From Pedobacter panaciterrae (lineage in GTDB: Bacteria; Bacteroidota; Bacteroidia; Sphingobacteriales; Sphingobacteriaceae): a stretch of 64,000 bases of DNA. Under the pieces are notes generated by a model. It worked only from the letters and a program-made list of their open reading frames with translations, was not told where the DNA came from and searched no databases. Position numbers and translations under genes: made by a program. The DNA is taken from the NCBI RefSeq assembly GCF_013204795.1, contig NZ_JABMKW010000018.1:248001-312000 (forward strand). Reading direction: 5' to 3'. Positions 9,265-17,830 of this stretch are shown here, piece after piece (within the stretch, counting starts at the first letter, position 1; each line of letters opens with the position of its first letter).

Positions 9265-11040
9265 ATGACTTATCCGGAAAAACTGAGCGCGATACGTAAA
9301 CAAATGCAAGCCGACAACGTACAGGCTTATATTATTCCATCTGCAGACCCACACATTAGCGAATATCTGCCAGACCATTATAAATGCATTCCTTTTACTT
9401 CCGGTTTTACCGGATCGGCGGGCACATTGGTAATAACAGCAGATTTTGCTGGTTTATGGGCCGACTTCCGTTATTTTGAGCAGGCTGCTGAACAATTGGA
9501 AAACAGCGGTTTCGAACTGGTGAAACAAAAAGTTCAACATGCTCCTGAATACATTCAATGGCTTATTGAAAAGCTGGATAATGGTGCTGTAGTTGCCAGC
9601 AATGAGAAATTGCTATCGCTGCTTTTAGGAGACCTGTTTACACAACAGTTTTCGGTTAAGAACATCAGTTTGGCCAATAAAGATTATTTAAGCGCTATTT
9701 GGGAAAACAGACCTGAGCTGCCAATTCAAAGCGCATTTTTGATAGCGGAAAAACATATCGGACAATCGGTAAGCAGTAAGCTTGCGGAAGTTCGTTCGGC
9801 ACTAAGTAAACAAGGTGCGGCTTATCATTTAATCTCGTCGTTAGATGATATGGCCTGGTTGTTTAATATCCGCGGCAACGATGTGAGCTACAACCCTGTG
9901 GTTTTAAGTTTTGCATTAATTAACCAGGATCATGCTAAAATATTCATCAACCCTGATAAATTAACTGCTGATGATAAGGCACAGTTGTTAAAAGAAGGTG
10001 TAGAGGTATTTGATTACGAAGAAATAGAGGATGCGTTAAAAAGGATTCCGGAGAACAGCTCCATATTTATTGATCCGAAACGGAACTGTTTTGCCTATGC
10101 TAAGTTGATTCCTAAAACGGTTAGAGTTATAAAAGACACCAACCCCTCTACCCAGCTTAAAGCCATTAAAAACGAAACAGAACTGGCCAATACGCGTAAT
10201 GCAATGGTTAAAGATGGTGTTGCGATTACCCGTTTCCTGAAATGGCTTTCTGAAAACATTGGAAAGACTTTAATTACTGAACTTTCTGCAGCTGCTGAAT
10301 TGCGTAAGTTCAGAGCAGCCCAGGAAGGATTTGTTGGGGATAGTTTTAATACGATTAGTGCTTATAAAGCACATGGAGCCCTGCCTCATTATGGAGCATC
10401 TGAGCAGAGCAATTCGGAAGTAAAGGCCGAAGGGTTGTTCCTGGTAGATTCTGGTGGCCAGTATTTTTATGGGACAACGGATATTACCCGTACCATCCCA
10501 ATGGGAAACAATACGGAAGAAGAACAAAGGGATTATACGCTGGTATTAAAAGGAATGATTGACGGATGTAAATCGCGCTTTCCAAAAGGTACTTGTGGCT
10601 ATCAGATTGATGCAATAACGCGCAAACCATTATGGGATTATGCGCTTAACTATGGGCATGGAACCGGACATGGTGTTGGTTATTTTTTAAATGTACATGA
10701 AGGCCCCCAGGTATTTAACCCAACCGCGACGCCCGTTGCCATCGAACTGGGAATGATCACTTCTGTTGAGCCTGGAATTTACCGTCCGGGGAAACATGGT
10801 ATCAGGATTGAAAACCTGGTAAACACCATTAAGGATGTAAGTAATGAGTTTAATGAATTTTATGCTTTTGAGTGTTTAACTATTGCGCCGATAAGCACTA
10901 AGATTGTTAAAAAGGACTTACTGGAACAAAATCAGATTGACTGGCTTAATGGTTATAATGCGTTGGTTTTTGAGAAACTTAGTCCGTTTTTGAATGAAGA
11001 TGAGGTGGCCTGGCTGAAGGAAGAAACAAGGGAAATTTAG
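9265..11040 (+). CDS. Aminopeptidase P family protein (Xaa-Pro aminopeptidase)
   Basis: Cytoplasmic metallopeptidase that removes an N-terminal residue preceding proline. The product is about 591 aa with two creatinase-like N-terminal domains and a C-terminal pita-bread catalytic domain. Metal ligands are visible: two Asp in LVDSGGQYFYGTTDITRT, His in GTGHGVGYFLNVHEGP, and Glu in SVEPGIYRPG and HGIRIENLV. The frame can start at a TTG at 9238, but the ATG at 9265 (MTYPEKLSAIRKQM) fits the normal start of the family, so it is chosen. It ends in front of a strong convergent terminator. Confidence 0.94.
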   Translation: MTYPEKLSAIRKQMQADNVQAYIIPSADPHISEYLPDHYKCIPFTSGFTGSAGTLVITADFAGLWADFRYFEQAAEQLENSGFELVKQKVQHAPEYIQWLIEKLDNGAVVASNEKLLSLLLGDLFTQQFSVKNISLANKDYLSAIWENRPELPIQSAFLIAEKHIGQSVSSKLAEVRSALSKQGAAYHLISSLDDMAWLFNIRGNDVSYNPVVLSFALINQDHAKIFINPDKLTADDKAQLLKEGVEVFDYEEIEDALKRIPENSSIFIDPKRNCFAYAKLIPKTVRVIKDTNPSTQLKAIKNETELANTRNAMVKDGVAITRFLKWLSENIGKTLITELSAAAELRKFRAAQEGFVGDSFNTISAYKAHGALPHYGASEQSNSEVKAEGLFLVDSGGQYFYGTTDITRTIPMGNNTEEEQRDYTLVLKGMIDGCKSRFPKGTCGYQIDAITRKPLWDYALNYGHGTGHGVGYFLNVHEGPQVFNPTATPVAIELGMITSVEPGIYRPGKHGIRIENLVNTIKDVSNEFNEFYAFECLTIAPISTKIVKKDLLEQNQIDWLNGYNALVFEKLSPFLNEDEVAWLKEETREI

Positions 11041-11086
11041 TATTCTCAGCTAAATTTCAGGAAAAAATATTGGAGAGGAGAGGTAA

Positions 11087-11129
11087 AAAAAGAGAATGTG
11101 TTCCAGGAGGAGAAACACATTCTCTTTTT
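11087..11129. terminator. Bidirectional intrinsic terminator between convergent genes
   Basis: A perfect 16-bp inverted repeat has arms at 11087-11102 and 11114-11129 and an 11-nt loop. The arms end in A- and T-runs, so the hairpin gives a U-tract on both strands. It separates the aminopeptidase P gene (plus) from the fucose-locus SDR (minus). Confidence 0.85.
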
Positions 11130-11133
11130 CTCT

Positions 11134-11916
11134 TTAGCTAACGGAACGGTCTAAATGAACATATCCGCCGTCAACATATACCAGTTGCCCTGTAGTATGG
11201 CTCGAGGCTTCTGACAGCAAAAACACAGTAGCGTTGGCTATTTCTTCGGCAGTTGTCATTCTGTTTCCCAATGGGATTTTAGCTTTAATAGAAGCCAGTT
11301 TTTCTTCAGAATTAGGGATTGAGCTGATCCATGTTTGATACAAAGGCGTATAGCACTCTGATACGATCACAGAATTTACACGGATGCCATGCGGCAATAA
11401 TTCAACCGCCCACTCTCTTGTAAGCGCATTTCTGCCCCCATTGGCTGCAGCATAGGCGGATGTACCACCCTGGCCAGTATCAGCAACTTTTGAGCCTATG
11501 TTAACAATAGCACCTTTTGATTTGATGAGTGATGGTAAGGCATGATGTGCCATTAAATAATAATGCACGATATTTTTATGTAAGCTCTCTATAAACTTTT
11601 CGTAGCTGCCGCTGGTTAAGCTAACCCCATCATTTACGCCCGCATTGTTCACCAATCCATCTATTCTACCGAACTTTTCCAACACCTGGGCTATTGCCTT
11701 CGCATTATCTTCCGGATTAGTTAATTCAGCAACGACCTGAAATACTTTACCCCCGTTTGCGGCTATATCATCGGCCACTTTCAAATTATCGGCCTCGTTT
11801 CTTCCAATGATAACAGGAATGGCTCCTTCTTTGGCCAATACCCTTACAATGCCCTCGCCAATGCCTTTAGCACCACCTGTTACGATAATTACTTTATCTT
11901 TTAATTGCAGATCCAT
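11134..11916 (-). CDS. SDR-family oxidoreductase, probable L-fucose dehydrogenase
   Basis: Classical short-chain dehydrogenase of 260 aa. It has the nucleotide-binding motif TGGAKGIGEG near residue 14 and NNAG near 90. The catalytic region has Ser in NIGSKVA, but the usual YxxxK reads YAAANGG (SAYAAANGGRNAL), with Asn where Lys is normally found. Because the other four enzymes of the non-phosphorylative fucose route are present, the expected step is oxidation of L-fucose to L-fuconolactone. The other SDR at 13630-14394 keeps YSMSK. The Lys substitution is seen in the sequence; its effect on activity is unknown. Last gene of the minus-strand fucose run, 7 bp after the lactonase. Confidence 0.85.
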   Translation of the reverse strand: MDLQLKDKVIIVTGGAKGIGEGIVRVLAKEGAIPVIIGRNEADNLKVADDIAANGGKVFQVVAELTNPEDNAKAIAQVLEKFGRIDGLVNNAGVNDGVSLTSGSYEKFIESLHKNIVHYYLMAHHALPSLIKSKGAIVNIGSKVADTGQGGTSAYAAANGGRNALTREWAVELLPHGIRVNSVIVSECYTPLYQTWISSIPNSEEKLASIKAKIPLGNRMTTAEEIANATVFLLSEASSHTTGQLVYVDGGYVHLDRSVS

Positions 11917-11923
11917 AGATTGC

Positions 11924-12757
11924 TTATTTCAAATTGTAAAATTTAGTTGCATTACCTCCCCAAAATAATGCTTGTTCGTTTTCTGAGAGTTTGGAAACAT
12001 AGCCTTTAGCCAGATCTACTACCTGCCCGTAAGCCGCAGCAACCAGGCTCACCGGCCAGTCGGACCCGTACATCAACTTGTTTGTTCCAAAAGCTTCAAA
12101 AACGACATCTAGATATGGGGTAAAGTCGTCATTTTTCCAGTATTTCCAATCTGCCTCAGTTACCAGACCGGATACTTTACAGTATACATTTTCATGAGCT
12201 GCCAGCTTTTGTATGTCAAGCGCCCAATCATCGATGTTTTTATTTTTAACATCCGGTTTAGCAATATGATCCAGTACAAAAGGCTGATCCGGAAATTTAG
12301 CTACCAGTTCGGCTGCATACTTTAACTGATCCGGAAAAACCAATATATCATACGTAAATCCGTAATCTTTTAACTTGCTTATTCCGTTAACAAAATCAGG
12401 TTTTAGCATTAGGGCACGGTCTGTTTCGCCTTGCAAAATATGCCTGAATCCCTTCATTTGAGGGTGCTCGCTTAAATCGGCAAGCTGCTCACTGATGTTT
12501 GCAGCCCTCAGATCGACCCAGCCGACTACGCCCTTAATAAAAGAGTGATCTTTGGCATTTTGCAGTTGAAAGGCATTCTCTGCAGCAGACTGATCTGCCT
12601 GGACCACCACGCAGCCATCGAAATTAAAGTGTTCAAGAACGGGTTGTAGATGCATTGGAAGAAAATCATCCTGCAGCACCGCCATATCATCTGTTATCCA
12701 GCTATCCCTTACTGCATTATATTTCCAGAAATGCTGATGAGAATCAATTCTTAACAT
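11924..12757 (-). CDS. Amidohydrolase family protein, probable L-fuconolactonase
   Basis: Predicted to hydrolyse L-fuconolactone to L-fuconate. The 277-aa product has the metal-binding HxH motif in IDSHQHFWKYN at its N-terminus, then FRHILQGE, VLDHIAKP and the late YGSDWPV segment that is diagnostic of the amidohydrolase-2/fuconolactonase group. A longer frame begins at 12793. The start MLRIDSHQHF at 12757 is chosen because the HxH motif is normally within the first ten residues, and because it gives a 14-bp overlap with the upstream FAH-type gene, typical of translational coupling. Confidence 0.88.
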   Translation of the reverse strand: MLRIDSHQHFWKYNAVRDSWITDDMAVLQDDFLPMHLQPVLEHFNFDGCVVVQADQSAAENAFQLQNAKDHSFIKGVVGWVDLRAANISEQLADLSEHPQMKGFRHILQGETDRALMLKPDFVNGISKLKDYGFTYDILVFPDQLKYAAELVAKFPDQPFVLDHIAKPDVKNKNIDDWALDIQKLAAHENVYCKVSGLVTEADWKYWKNDDFTPYLDVVFEAFGTNKLMYGSDWPVSLVAAAYGQVVDLAKGYVSKLSENEQALFWGGNATKFYNLK

Positions 12758-13601
12758 AATTTTTAACCTGTTGTTTTGAGCTGCCAAGGCCATCTATGCC
12801 AAGTTCTACAACATCACCTTCTTTAAGATAAACAGGAGGATTAAACCCTAATCCAACACCTGCCGGTGTTCCGGTAGAAATTACATCACCAGGTAACAAA
12901 GTCATGAACTGACTAACATATGAAATTACAAAAGGCACGTTAAATATAAAGTTGGAAGTATTTCCATCCTGCATTATTTTACCGTTTACACTAAGCCAAA
13001 GTCTAAGGTTATCGACGTCAGCAATTTCATCCTGTGTGGCAAGGAATGGACCTAAAGGTGCAAAAGTATCGCAACCTTTTCCTTTGTCCCAGGTTCCGTT
13101 TCTTTCGATCTGGAACTCACGCTCTGATACATCGTTATGTAAAACGTAACCTGCAACATAATCAAGGGCATCAGCCTCATCAACGTAAGATGCTTTTTTT
13201 CCGATTACCACTGCCAGCTCAACTTCCCAATCTGTTTTTACAGAATTTTTAGGGATCACAATATCATCAAAAGGCCCTACCATAGCAGTAGATGACTTCA
13301 TAAAAATAACAGGTTCAGGTGGTATTGGTGCGTTGGTTTCCTTTGCATGGTCGGCATAGTTTAATCCTATACAAACTATTTTTGAAGGACGCGCTACTGG
13401 TGAACCTAAACGTGTGCCTGCCGGAATTGTGGCCAATTTACCCTCATTTGCTTTAACAAATGCATCCAGTCTGGCTAATCCGTTATCATTAAAAAATTTT
13501 TCATTATAGTCCTCGCCAAAGGCCGAGGTATCATACCAAATATCGTTTATAATAACGCCGGTTTTTTCCTGATCGGCTGCTCCCCATCTGATTAATTTCA
13601 T
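12744..13601 (-). CDS. Fumarylacetoacetate hydrolase family protein, probable 2,4-diketo-3-deoxy-L-fuconate hydrolase
   Basis: Predicted last step of non-phosphorylative fucose breakdown: cleavage of 2,4-diketo-3-deoxy-L-fuconate to pyruvate and L-lactate. The 285-aa product has a short N-terminal domain and a C-terminal FAH fold. Metal ligands are visible as Glu-x-Glu in DWEVELAVVIGK and Asp in HNDVSERE, with GKGCDTFAPLGP and the C-terminal GDVISTGTPAGVG, all typical of the family. The substrate is inferred from the surrounding genes. The gene lies 28 bp downstream of the second SDR. Confidence 0.9.
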   Translation of the reverse strand: MKLIRWGAADQEKTGVIINDIWYDTSAFGEDYNEKFFNDNGLARLDAFVKANEGKLATIPAGTRLGSPVARPSKIVCIGLNYADHAKETNAPIPPEPVIFMKSSTAMVGPFDDIVIPKNSVKTDWEVELAVVIGKKASYVDEADALDYVAGYVLHNDVSEREFQIERNGTWDKGKGCDTFAPLGPFLATQDEIADVDNLRLWLSVNGKIMQDGNTSNFIFNVPFVISYVSQFMTLLPGDVISTGTPAGVGLGFNPPVYLKEGDVVELGIDGLGSSKQQVKNYVKN

Positions 13602-13629
13602 TGATATCTATTTATTTTAAAAACTCAAA

Positions 13630-14394
13630 TTAGTTATTTAATTTAACAAATCCTCCATCTAAAGGATAGTCGTTTCCAGTTACAAAACCAGCTTCGTCTG
13701 AGCATAAGTATAATGCCAGAGAAGCTACTTCCTCTGGTTTACCCATGCGGCCTATTGGCTGACTTTTAGATAGCTTTTCAAAAACTGCTTCTTCTTGACC
13801 TGCATAGTTTTTGGCAATAAAGCCATCCACAAAAGGCGTATGTACCCGTGCAGGTGAAATGCTGTTACATCTGATGCCATCGGCCATATAATCGCGCGCT
13901 ACAGAGAGCGTCATGGCATAAATTGCGCCTTTACTCATAGAATAAGCAAACCTGTCGGTAATGCCAACCAACGCAGCGATAGAAGCCATATTAAGGATTA
14001 CTGCTGAAGTGCTTTTTTTCAATGCCGGGATTGCCGCATATAAGCAATTATAAGCCCCTTTAACATTTACATTAAAGATCTTAGTGAAATCATCTTCACT
14101 GGTGGTCTCCAGTTTTCCTACATGGGCAATACCAGCGTTATTAACCAGAATATCTATATTTCCAATTTTGTTAAAGATATCGATTACCTGAGCCTGGTTA
14201 CTTACATCACAGCTGTAGCCTATCGCGTTTCCGCCTGCTTTAGTGATCTCATCTATTGTATTTGAGGCCGCTTCTGAGTTGAGTTCTATGATATGAACCA
14301 AAGCCCCTTGTTTTGCAAAAAGAACAGATATTGCCCTGCCGATTCCGCTTCCTCCACCTGTAATAATTGCTGATTTTCCTTTTAAACTGAACAT
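13630..14394 (-). CDS. SDR-family oxidoreductase, probable 2-keto-3-deoxy-L-fuconate dehydrogenase
   Basis: A 254-aa classical SDR with TGGGSGIGRA near residue 13, NNAGIAH near 85, catalytic Ser in NMASIAA and an intact YSMSK (Tyr-x-x-x-Lys), ending with the usual DGGF. In this gene set it most likely oxidises 2-keto-3-deoxy-L-fuconate to the 2,4-diketo acid. The frame extends upstream to 14442 and would overlap the dehydratase. The ATG at 14394 (MFSLKGKSAIITGGG) is chosen because it places the cofactor motif at the normal distance and leaves 10 bp to the preceding stop. Confidence 0.9.
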   Translation of the reverse strand: MFSLKGKSAIITGGGSGIGRAISVLFAKQGALVHIIELNSEAASNTIDEITKAGGNAIGYSCDVSNQAQVIDIFNKIGNIDILVNNAGIAHVGKLETTSEDDFTKIFNVNVKGAYNCLYAAIPALKKSTSAVILNMASIAALVGITDRFAYSMSKGAIYAMTLSVARDYMADGIRCNSISPARVHTPFVDGFIAKNYAGQEEAVFEKLSKSQPIGRMGKPEEVASLALYLCSDEAGFVTGNDYPLDGGFVKLNN

Positions 14395-14404
14395 GCTTAC
14401 CTTA

Positions 14405-16063
14405 TTATAATGAAACGCCTCTTTTCCATGGGATGAAGTCATCCTGATTTAACTGTACTGCCTTAGGTGTGATTTCGCCACTTGCAGCTTTGATGCAATA
14501 TTCAAGAATCTCTTCGCCCATTTCCTCAATGGTTTTTTCGCCACGAATGATTGCGCCAGTGTCTATATCAATGATGTCGCCCATTCTGCTGGTCAGGGCT
14601 GTGTTTGTTGCTATTTTAATTACAGGACAAACAGGATTTCCTGTAGGCGTGCCTAAACCTGTGGTAAATAAGATCAATGTAGCACCACTGGCTGCTTTCC
14701 CTGTTGTTGCCTCGACATCATTTCCAGGAGTACATACCAGGCTTAATCCTGGTTTGGTTACCGGCTCAGTATAATCCAAAACGTCCACTACAGGAGAAGT
14801 GCCTGCTTTTTTAGCCGCTCCGGTACTTTTGATGGCATCGGTAATTAAACCATCCTTAATATTCCCGGGTGATGGGTTCATATGAAATCCGGAACCTACT
14901 GCATGGGCCTGGGCATCATACTCCTGCATTAACCTGATAAATTTTTCGGCCGTTGGTTTATCTACACACCTGTCGATTATGTTTTGTTCTGCACCGCATA
15001 GTTCCGGAAATTCTGCCAACAGTACCTTGGCTCCAAGCGCAACCAAAAGATCAGAGGTATAGCCCACTGAAGGGTTAGCAGAAATACCACTGAACCCATC
15101 GCTACCACCACATTTAACCCCAACACACAACTTACTAAGCGGCGCAGGGCTTCTTTCTATTTTATTGATTTCCGTTAAACCTTCAAACGTTTTAAGAATG
15201 GCATCTTTTATCAGCTGCTCTTCGCTCTGGCTTTGCTGCTGTTCAAAAATCAAAACCTTTTTATTGAATGTAGGGTTGCGTTCTTTGATATCCTCTAGCA
15301 AACTTTGTGTTTGCAGGTGCTGACAACCAAGACTAAGCACAGTTATACCTGCTACGTTTGGATGATCCGCGTAAGCAGCTAACAGATTACTTAACAGATC
15401 TGCATCCTGGCGCGTGCCCCCGCAACCACCCTGATGATTAAGGAATTTTATACCATCAACATTTTTGAATACTCTTTTTTTAGTTGCCTGAGCAGATGCA
15501 AGACTATCTACATTAAAGGAATCTATTGATTCGCCGTCCTGATAAGCAGTAAGCAACTGATCTGTAAACTGTTTGTACTTATCGGTTACATTATAACCCA
15601 GGGTATTGTATAATGATTCTTTTATCACATCCATATTCCTGTTTTCGCAGAAAACTGTAGGTATAAACAACCAGTAATTTGCTGTTCCGACTTTACCATC
15701 CTGACGGTGATATCCGTTGAATGTTCTGTTTTGAAACTTTGATACGTCAGGAGCCTGCCATTGGTAATTTACATTTCTGTATGCATAATCCTGAGAGGCA
15801 TGATGAACATTTTCGGTAGTCATTAACCCTCCCTGAGGAATAAAAGCAGTTGCTTTGCCAACCAATACGCCATACATTAAAACATCCTCGCCAATTGCCC
15901 TATCCGTTATGAAAAACTTATGCTTGGCGTGTACATCATCCTTTAAATCGAATGTTAAGTTATTCCATTCAATTTTTTGTCCCTTTGATAAATCCTGCAA
16001 GGCTACCAGAACATTATCGTCTGGATGTATTTGCAGGAAACTCTTATTAGTTATTATTGACAT
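14405..16063 (-). CDS. UxaA-family (altronate/galactarate-type) dehydratase, probable L-fuconate dehydratase
   Basis: A 552-aa protein with an N-terminal SAF domain (about residues 10-90) and a long C-terminal altronate/galactarate dehydratase domain (NHQGGCGGTRQD, GVKCGGSDGFSGISANP, CGAEQ). It is expected to remove water from a six-carbon aldonate to give a 2-keto-3-deoxy acid. Within this fucose locus the substrate is most likely L-fuconate. The well-known Xanthomonas fuconate dehydratase is an enolase-superfamily enzyme, so this would be a non-homologous replacement. Its start codon overlaps the mutarotase stop (TAATG). Confidence 0.88.
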   Translation of the reverse strand: MSIITNKSFLQIHPDDNVLVALQDLSKGQKIEWNNLTFDLKDDVHAKHKFFITDRAIGEDVLMYGVLVGKATAFIPQGGLMTTENVHHASQDYAYRNVNYQWQAPDVSKFQNRTFNGYHRQDGKVGTANYWLFIPTVFCENRNMDVIKESLYNTLGYNVTDKYKQFTDQLLTAYQDGESIDSFNVDSLASAQATKKRVFKNVDGIKFLNHQGGCGGTRQDADLLSNLLAAYADHPNVAGITVLSLGCQHLQTQSLLEDIKERNPTFNKKVLIFEQQQSQSEEQLIKDAILKTFEGLTEINKIERSPAPLSKLCVGVKCGGSDGFSGISANPSVGYTSDLLVALGAKVLLAEFPELCGAEQNIIDRCVDKPTAEKFIRLMQEYDAQAHAVGSGFHMNPSPGNIKDGLITDAIKSTGAAKKAGTSPVVDVLDYTEPVTKPGLSLVCTPGNDVEATTGKAASGATLILFTTGLGTPTGNPVCPVIKIATNTALTSRMGDIIDIDTGAIIRGEKTIEEMGEEILEYCIKAASGEITPKAVQLNQDDFIPWKRGVSL

Positions 16064-16398
16064 TATGCTTTTAATTCAAATATTTTATCCATCATCACCC
16101 ATTTCTCACCAGGTTTAGCACCCGGGATTGCCTGTTGATATTTCCACATTAATTTCTCCCACTCCTGTACCTTTTCATTTGAGGCATCCATGGCTCCCTT
16201 CTTTTCAAAGCTAAATTTACCATTTACTTCCATAATCATAAACAGCCTATTGCCATATCTGTAAATTTCCATTGTATCGATTCCGGCAGAGGTGATGCTC
16301 TCCTGAATTTCGGGCCATACCTGCTGATGCATTACTTCGTATTCTTTGATCAGATCAGGATCATTTACCAGATCAAGCGCTAAACAATATCTTTTCAT
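16063..16398 (-). CDS. L-rhamnose/L-fucose mutarotase family protein
   Basis: A 111-aa protein of the RhaM/DUF718 mutarotase family, which interconverts sugar anomers. Family features are the opening KRYCLALDL, the H-x-x-VWPE segment (MHQQVWPEIQ), the GIDTMEIYRYGNRLFMIME core and WEKLMWKYQQ. The surrounding genes suggest L-fucose as the sugar. It lies 26 bp after fucP and overlaps the dehydratase start by one base. Confidence 0.9.
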   Translation of the reverse strand: MKRYCLALDLVNDPDLIKEYEVMHQQVWPEIQESITSAGIDTMEIYRYGNRLFMIMEVNGKFSFEKKGAMDASNEKVQEWEKLMWKYQQAIPGAKPGEKWVMMDKIFELKA

Positions 16399-16424
16399 TT
16401 TATATATTTTCTAAGGTTTTAATA

Positions 16425-17675
16425 CTATGTTCTTTTAACAACCTTATGCCCGGTTACACCAAATAGAAATACAACGGCGAAGCATATTAATGGCACGATA
16501 TAACCTATCTGAATATCGGCTATATCAGCAACGTAACCCATTGCCGGAGGCAATATTGCGCCACCAACGATGGACATGATGATCAGACTGCTTCCAAATT
16601 TTGTGTCTTTTCCAAGATCCTTTATACCCAGAGAGAAGATAGTTGGGAACATGATGGACATGAAGAATGCAATTCCGATAACAACAAATAATGATATGGT
16701 GCCATGAGTTACTATTGCAAGAACGCAAAGTACCATGCTGGCTACAGCATAAATAGCCAATAACCGCTCTGCTTTAATAAATTTCATAAGGAAAGTACCA
16801 AGTACCCTCCCAATCAGGAAGGCTAAGCCCATGCCTATACCTGCATAACCAGCTGCCTTTTGCTGATCTATTTCGGCAGCTTTGGTAGCATACAGAATAA
16901 AAAAGCTAAACACACACACCTGAGCACCTACGTAAAAGAACTGTGCAAGAACAGCCCATCTTAGGTGTTTATGCTTAAGCGCATCCAATAAGGTATGGTC
17001 AGTTGCTTTGTCGCCCGGTTCTTCTGTCTCCACAATTTCCGGTAATTTCAGAAAGACAAAGATGATTGCTATGACCAGAATAATGCTCCCCAGCACCAGG
17101 TATGGTGTTTTTACTGATGAAGCTTCTGATGCCAAAGCAAATTCCCTTGCAGAGGCAGTCATTTTACTTAACTTCTCATCAGATATCCCTTCTATTAAAA
17201 TAATTTTAGCACCGATTATAGGAGCAGCCGTTGCTGCAAGTCCATTAAATGATTGCGCAAAATTCAGTCGAAAAGTTGCCGTTTCAGGAGGGCCAAGCAA
17301 GGATGCATAAGGATTGGCCGCTGTTTCCAGGATGGTTAGTCCGCATGCTATGATAAATAATGCCCCCAAAAAGAATACATAAGCTTGCGTATTTGCAGCC
17401 GGTATGAATAAAAACGACCCTATGGCAAACAATGCAAGCCCCAGAATTATCCCCGTTTTATAACCATACTTTTTCATAATGAATCCCGCTGGGAGTGCCA
17501 TTACAAAATAAGCGATGAACACTGCAGAATCAACCAGAGACGCCTCTAAAGTACTTAAACTAAAAGACCTTTTTAAATGGGGAATAAGTATTGGATCTAG
17601 GTTATGTACAAAACCCCACATAAAAAACAGGGAGGTAATCATAATAAACGGAAAAAGATATTTGTTTTTAGTCAT
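16425..17675 (-). CDS. fucP: L-fucose:H+ symporter permease (FucP-like MFS)
   Basis: A 416-aa major-facilitator transporter with about 12 membrane helices. The opening (FPFIMITSLFFMWGFVHNLDPILIPHLK) matches the FucP group and keeps the WGFVHNLD segment. A conserved ETAANPYASLLGPPETATFRLNFAQSFN region follows (written here only as a landmark: NPYASLLGPPETA). It brings free L-fucose across the inner membrane for the enzymes encoded downstream. It is probably first in the catabolic part of the locus; the 155-bp gap upstream is available for a promoter. Confidence 0.93.
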   Translation of the reverse strand: MTKNKYLFPFIMITSLFFMWGFVHNLDPILIPHLKRSFSLSTLEASLVDSAVFIAYFVMALPAGFIMKKYGYKTGIILGLALFAIGSFLFIPAANTQAYVFFLGALFIIACGLTILETAANPYASLLGPPETATFRLNFAQSFNGLAATAAPIIGAKIILIEGISDEKLSKMTASAREFALASEASSVKTPYLVLGSIILVIAIIFVFLKLPEIVETEEPGDKATDHTLLDALKHKHLRWAVLAQFFYVGAQVCVFSFFILYATKAAEIDQQKAAGYAGIGMGLAFLIGRVLGTFLMKFIKAERLLAIYAVASMVLCVLAIVTHGTISLFVVIGIAFFMSIMFPTIFSLGIKDLGKDTKFGSSLIIMSIVGGAILPPAMGYVADIADIQIGYIVPLICFAVVFLFGVTGHKVVKRT

Positions 17676-17830
17676 CTGGTTTAATTTTTTGGTTAATCAA
17701 AGAACGCGTTTTTTGAAGTGATTTATTTTATCATTTTATCTTATTATTAAACTATTTTGGCAAATAAAGTGTCTATTACCCTTGTTATGCAGCTCAATTT
17801 GCAAAATGCCATAATGAAGATTTTGATTTA

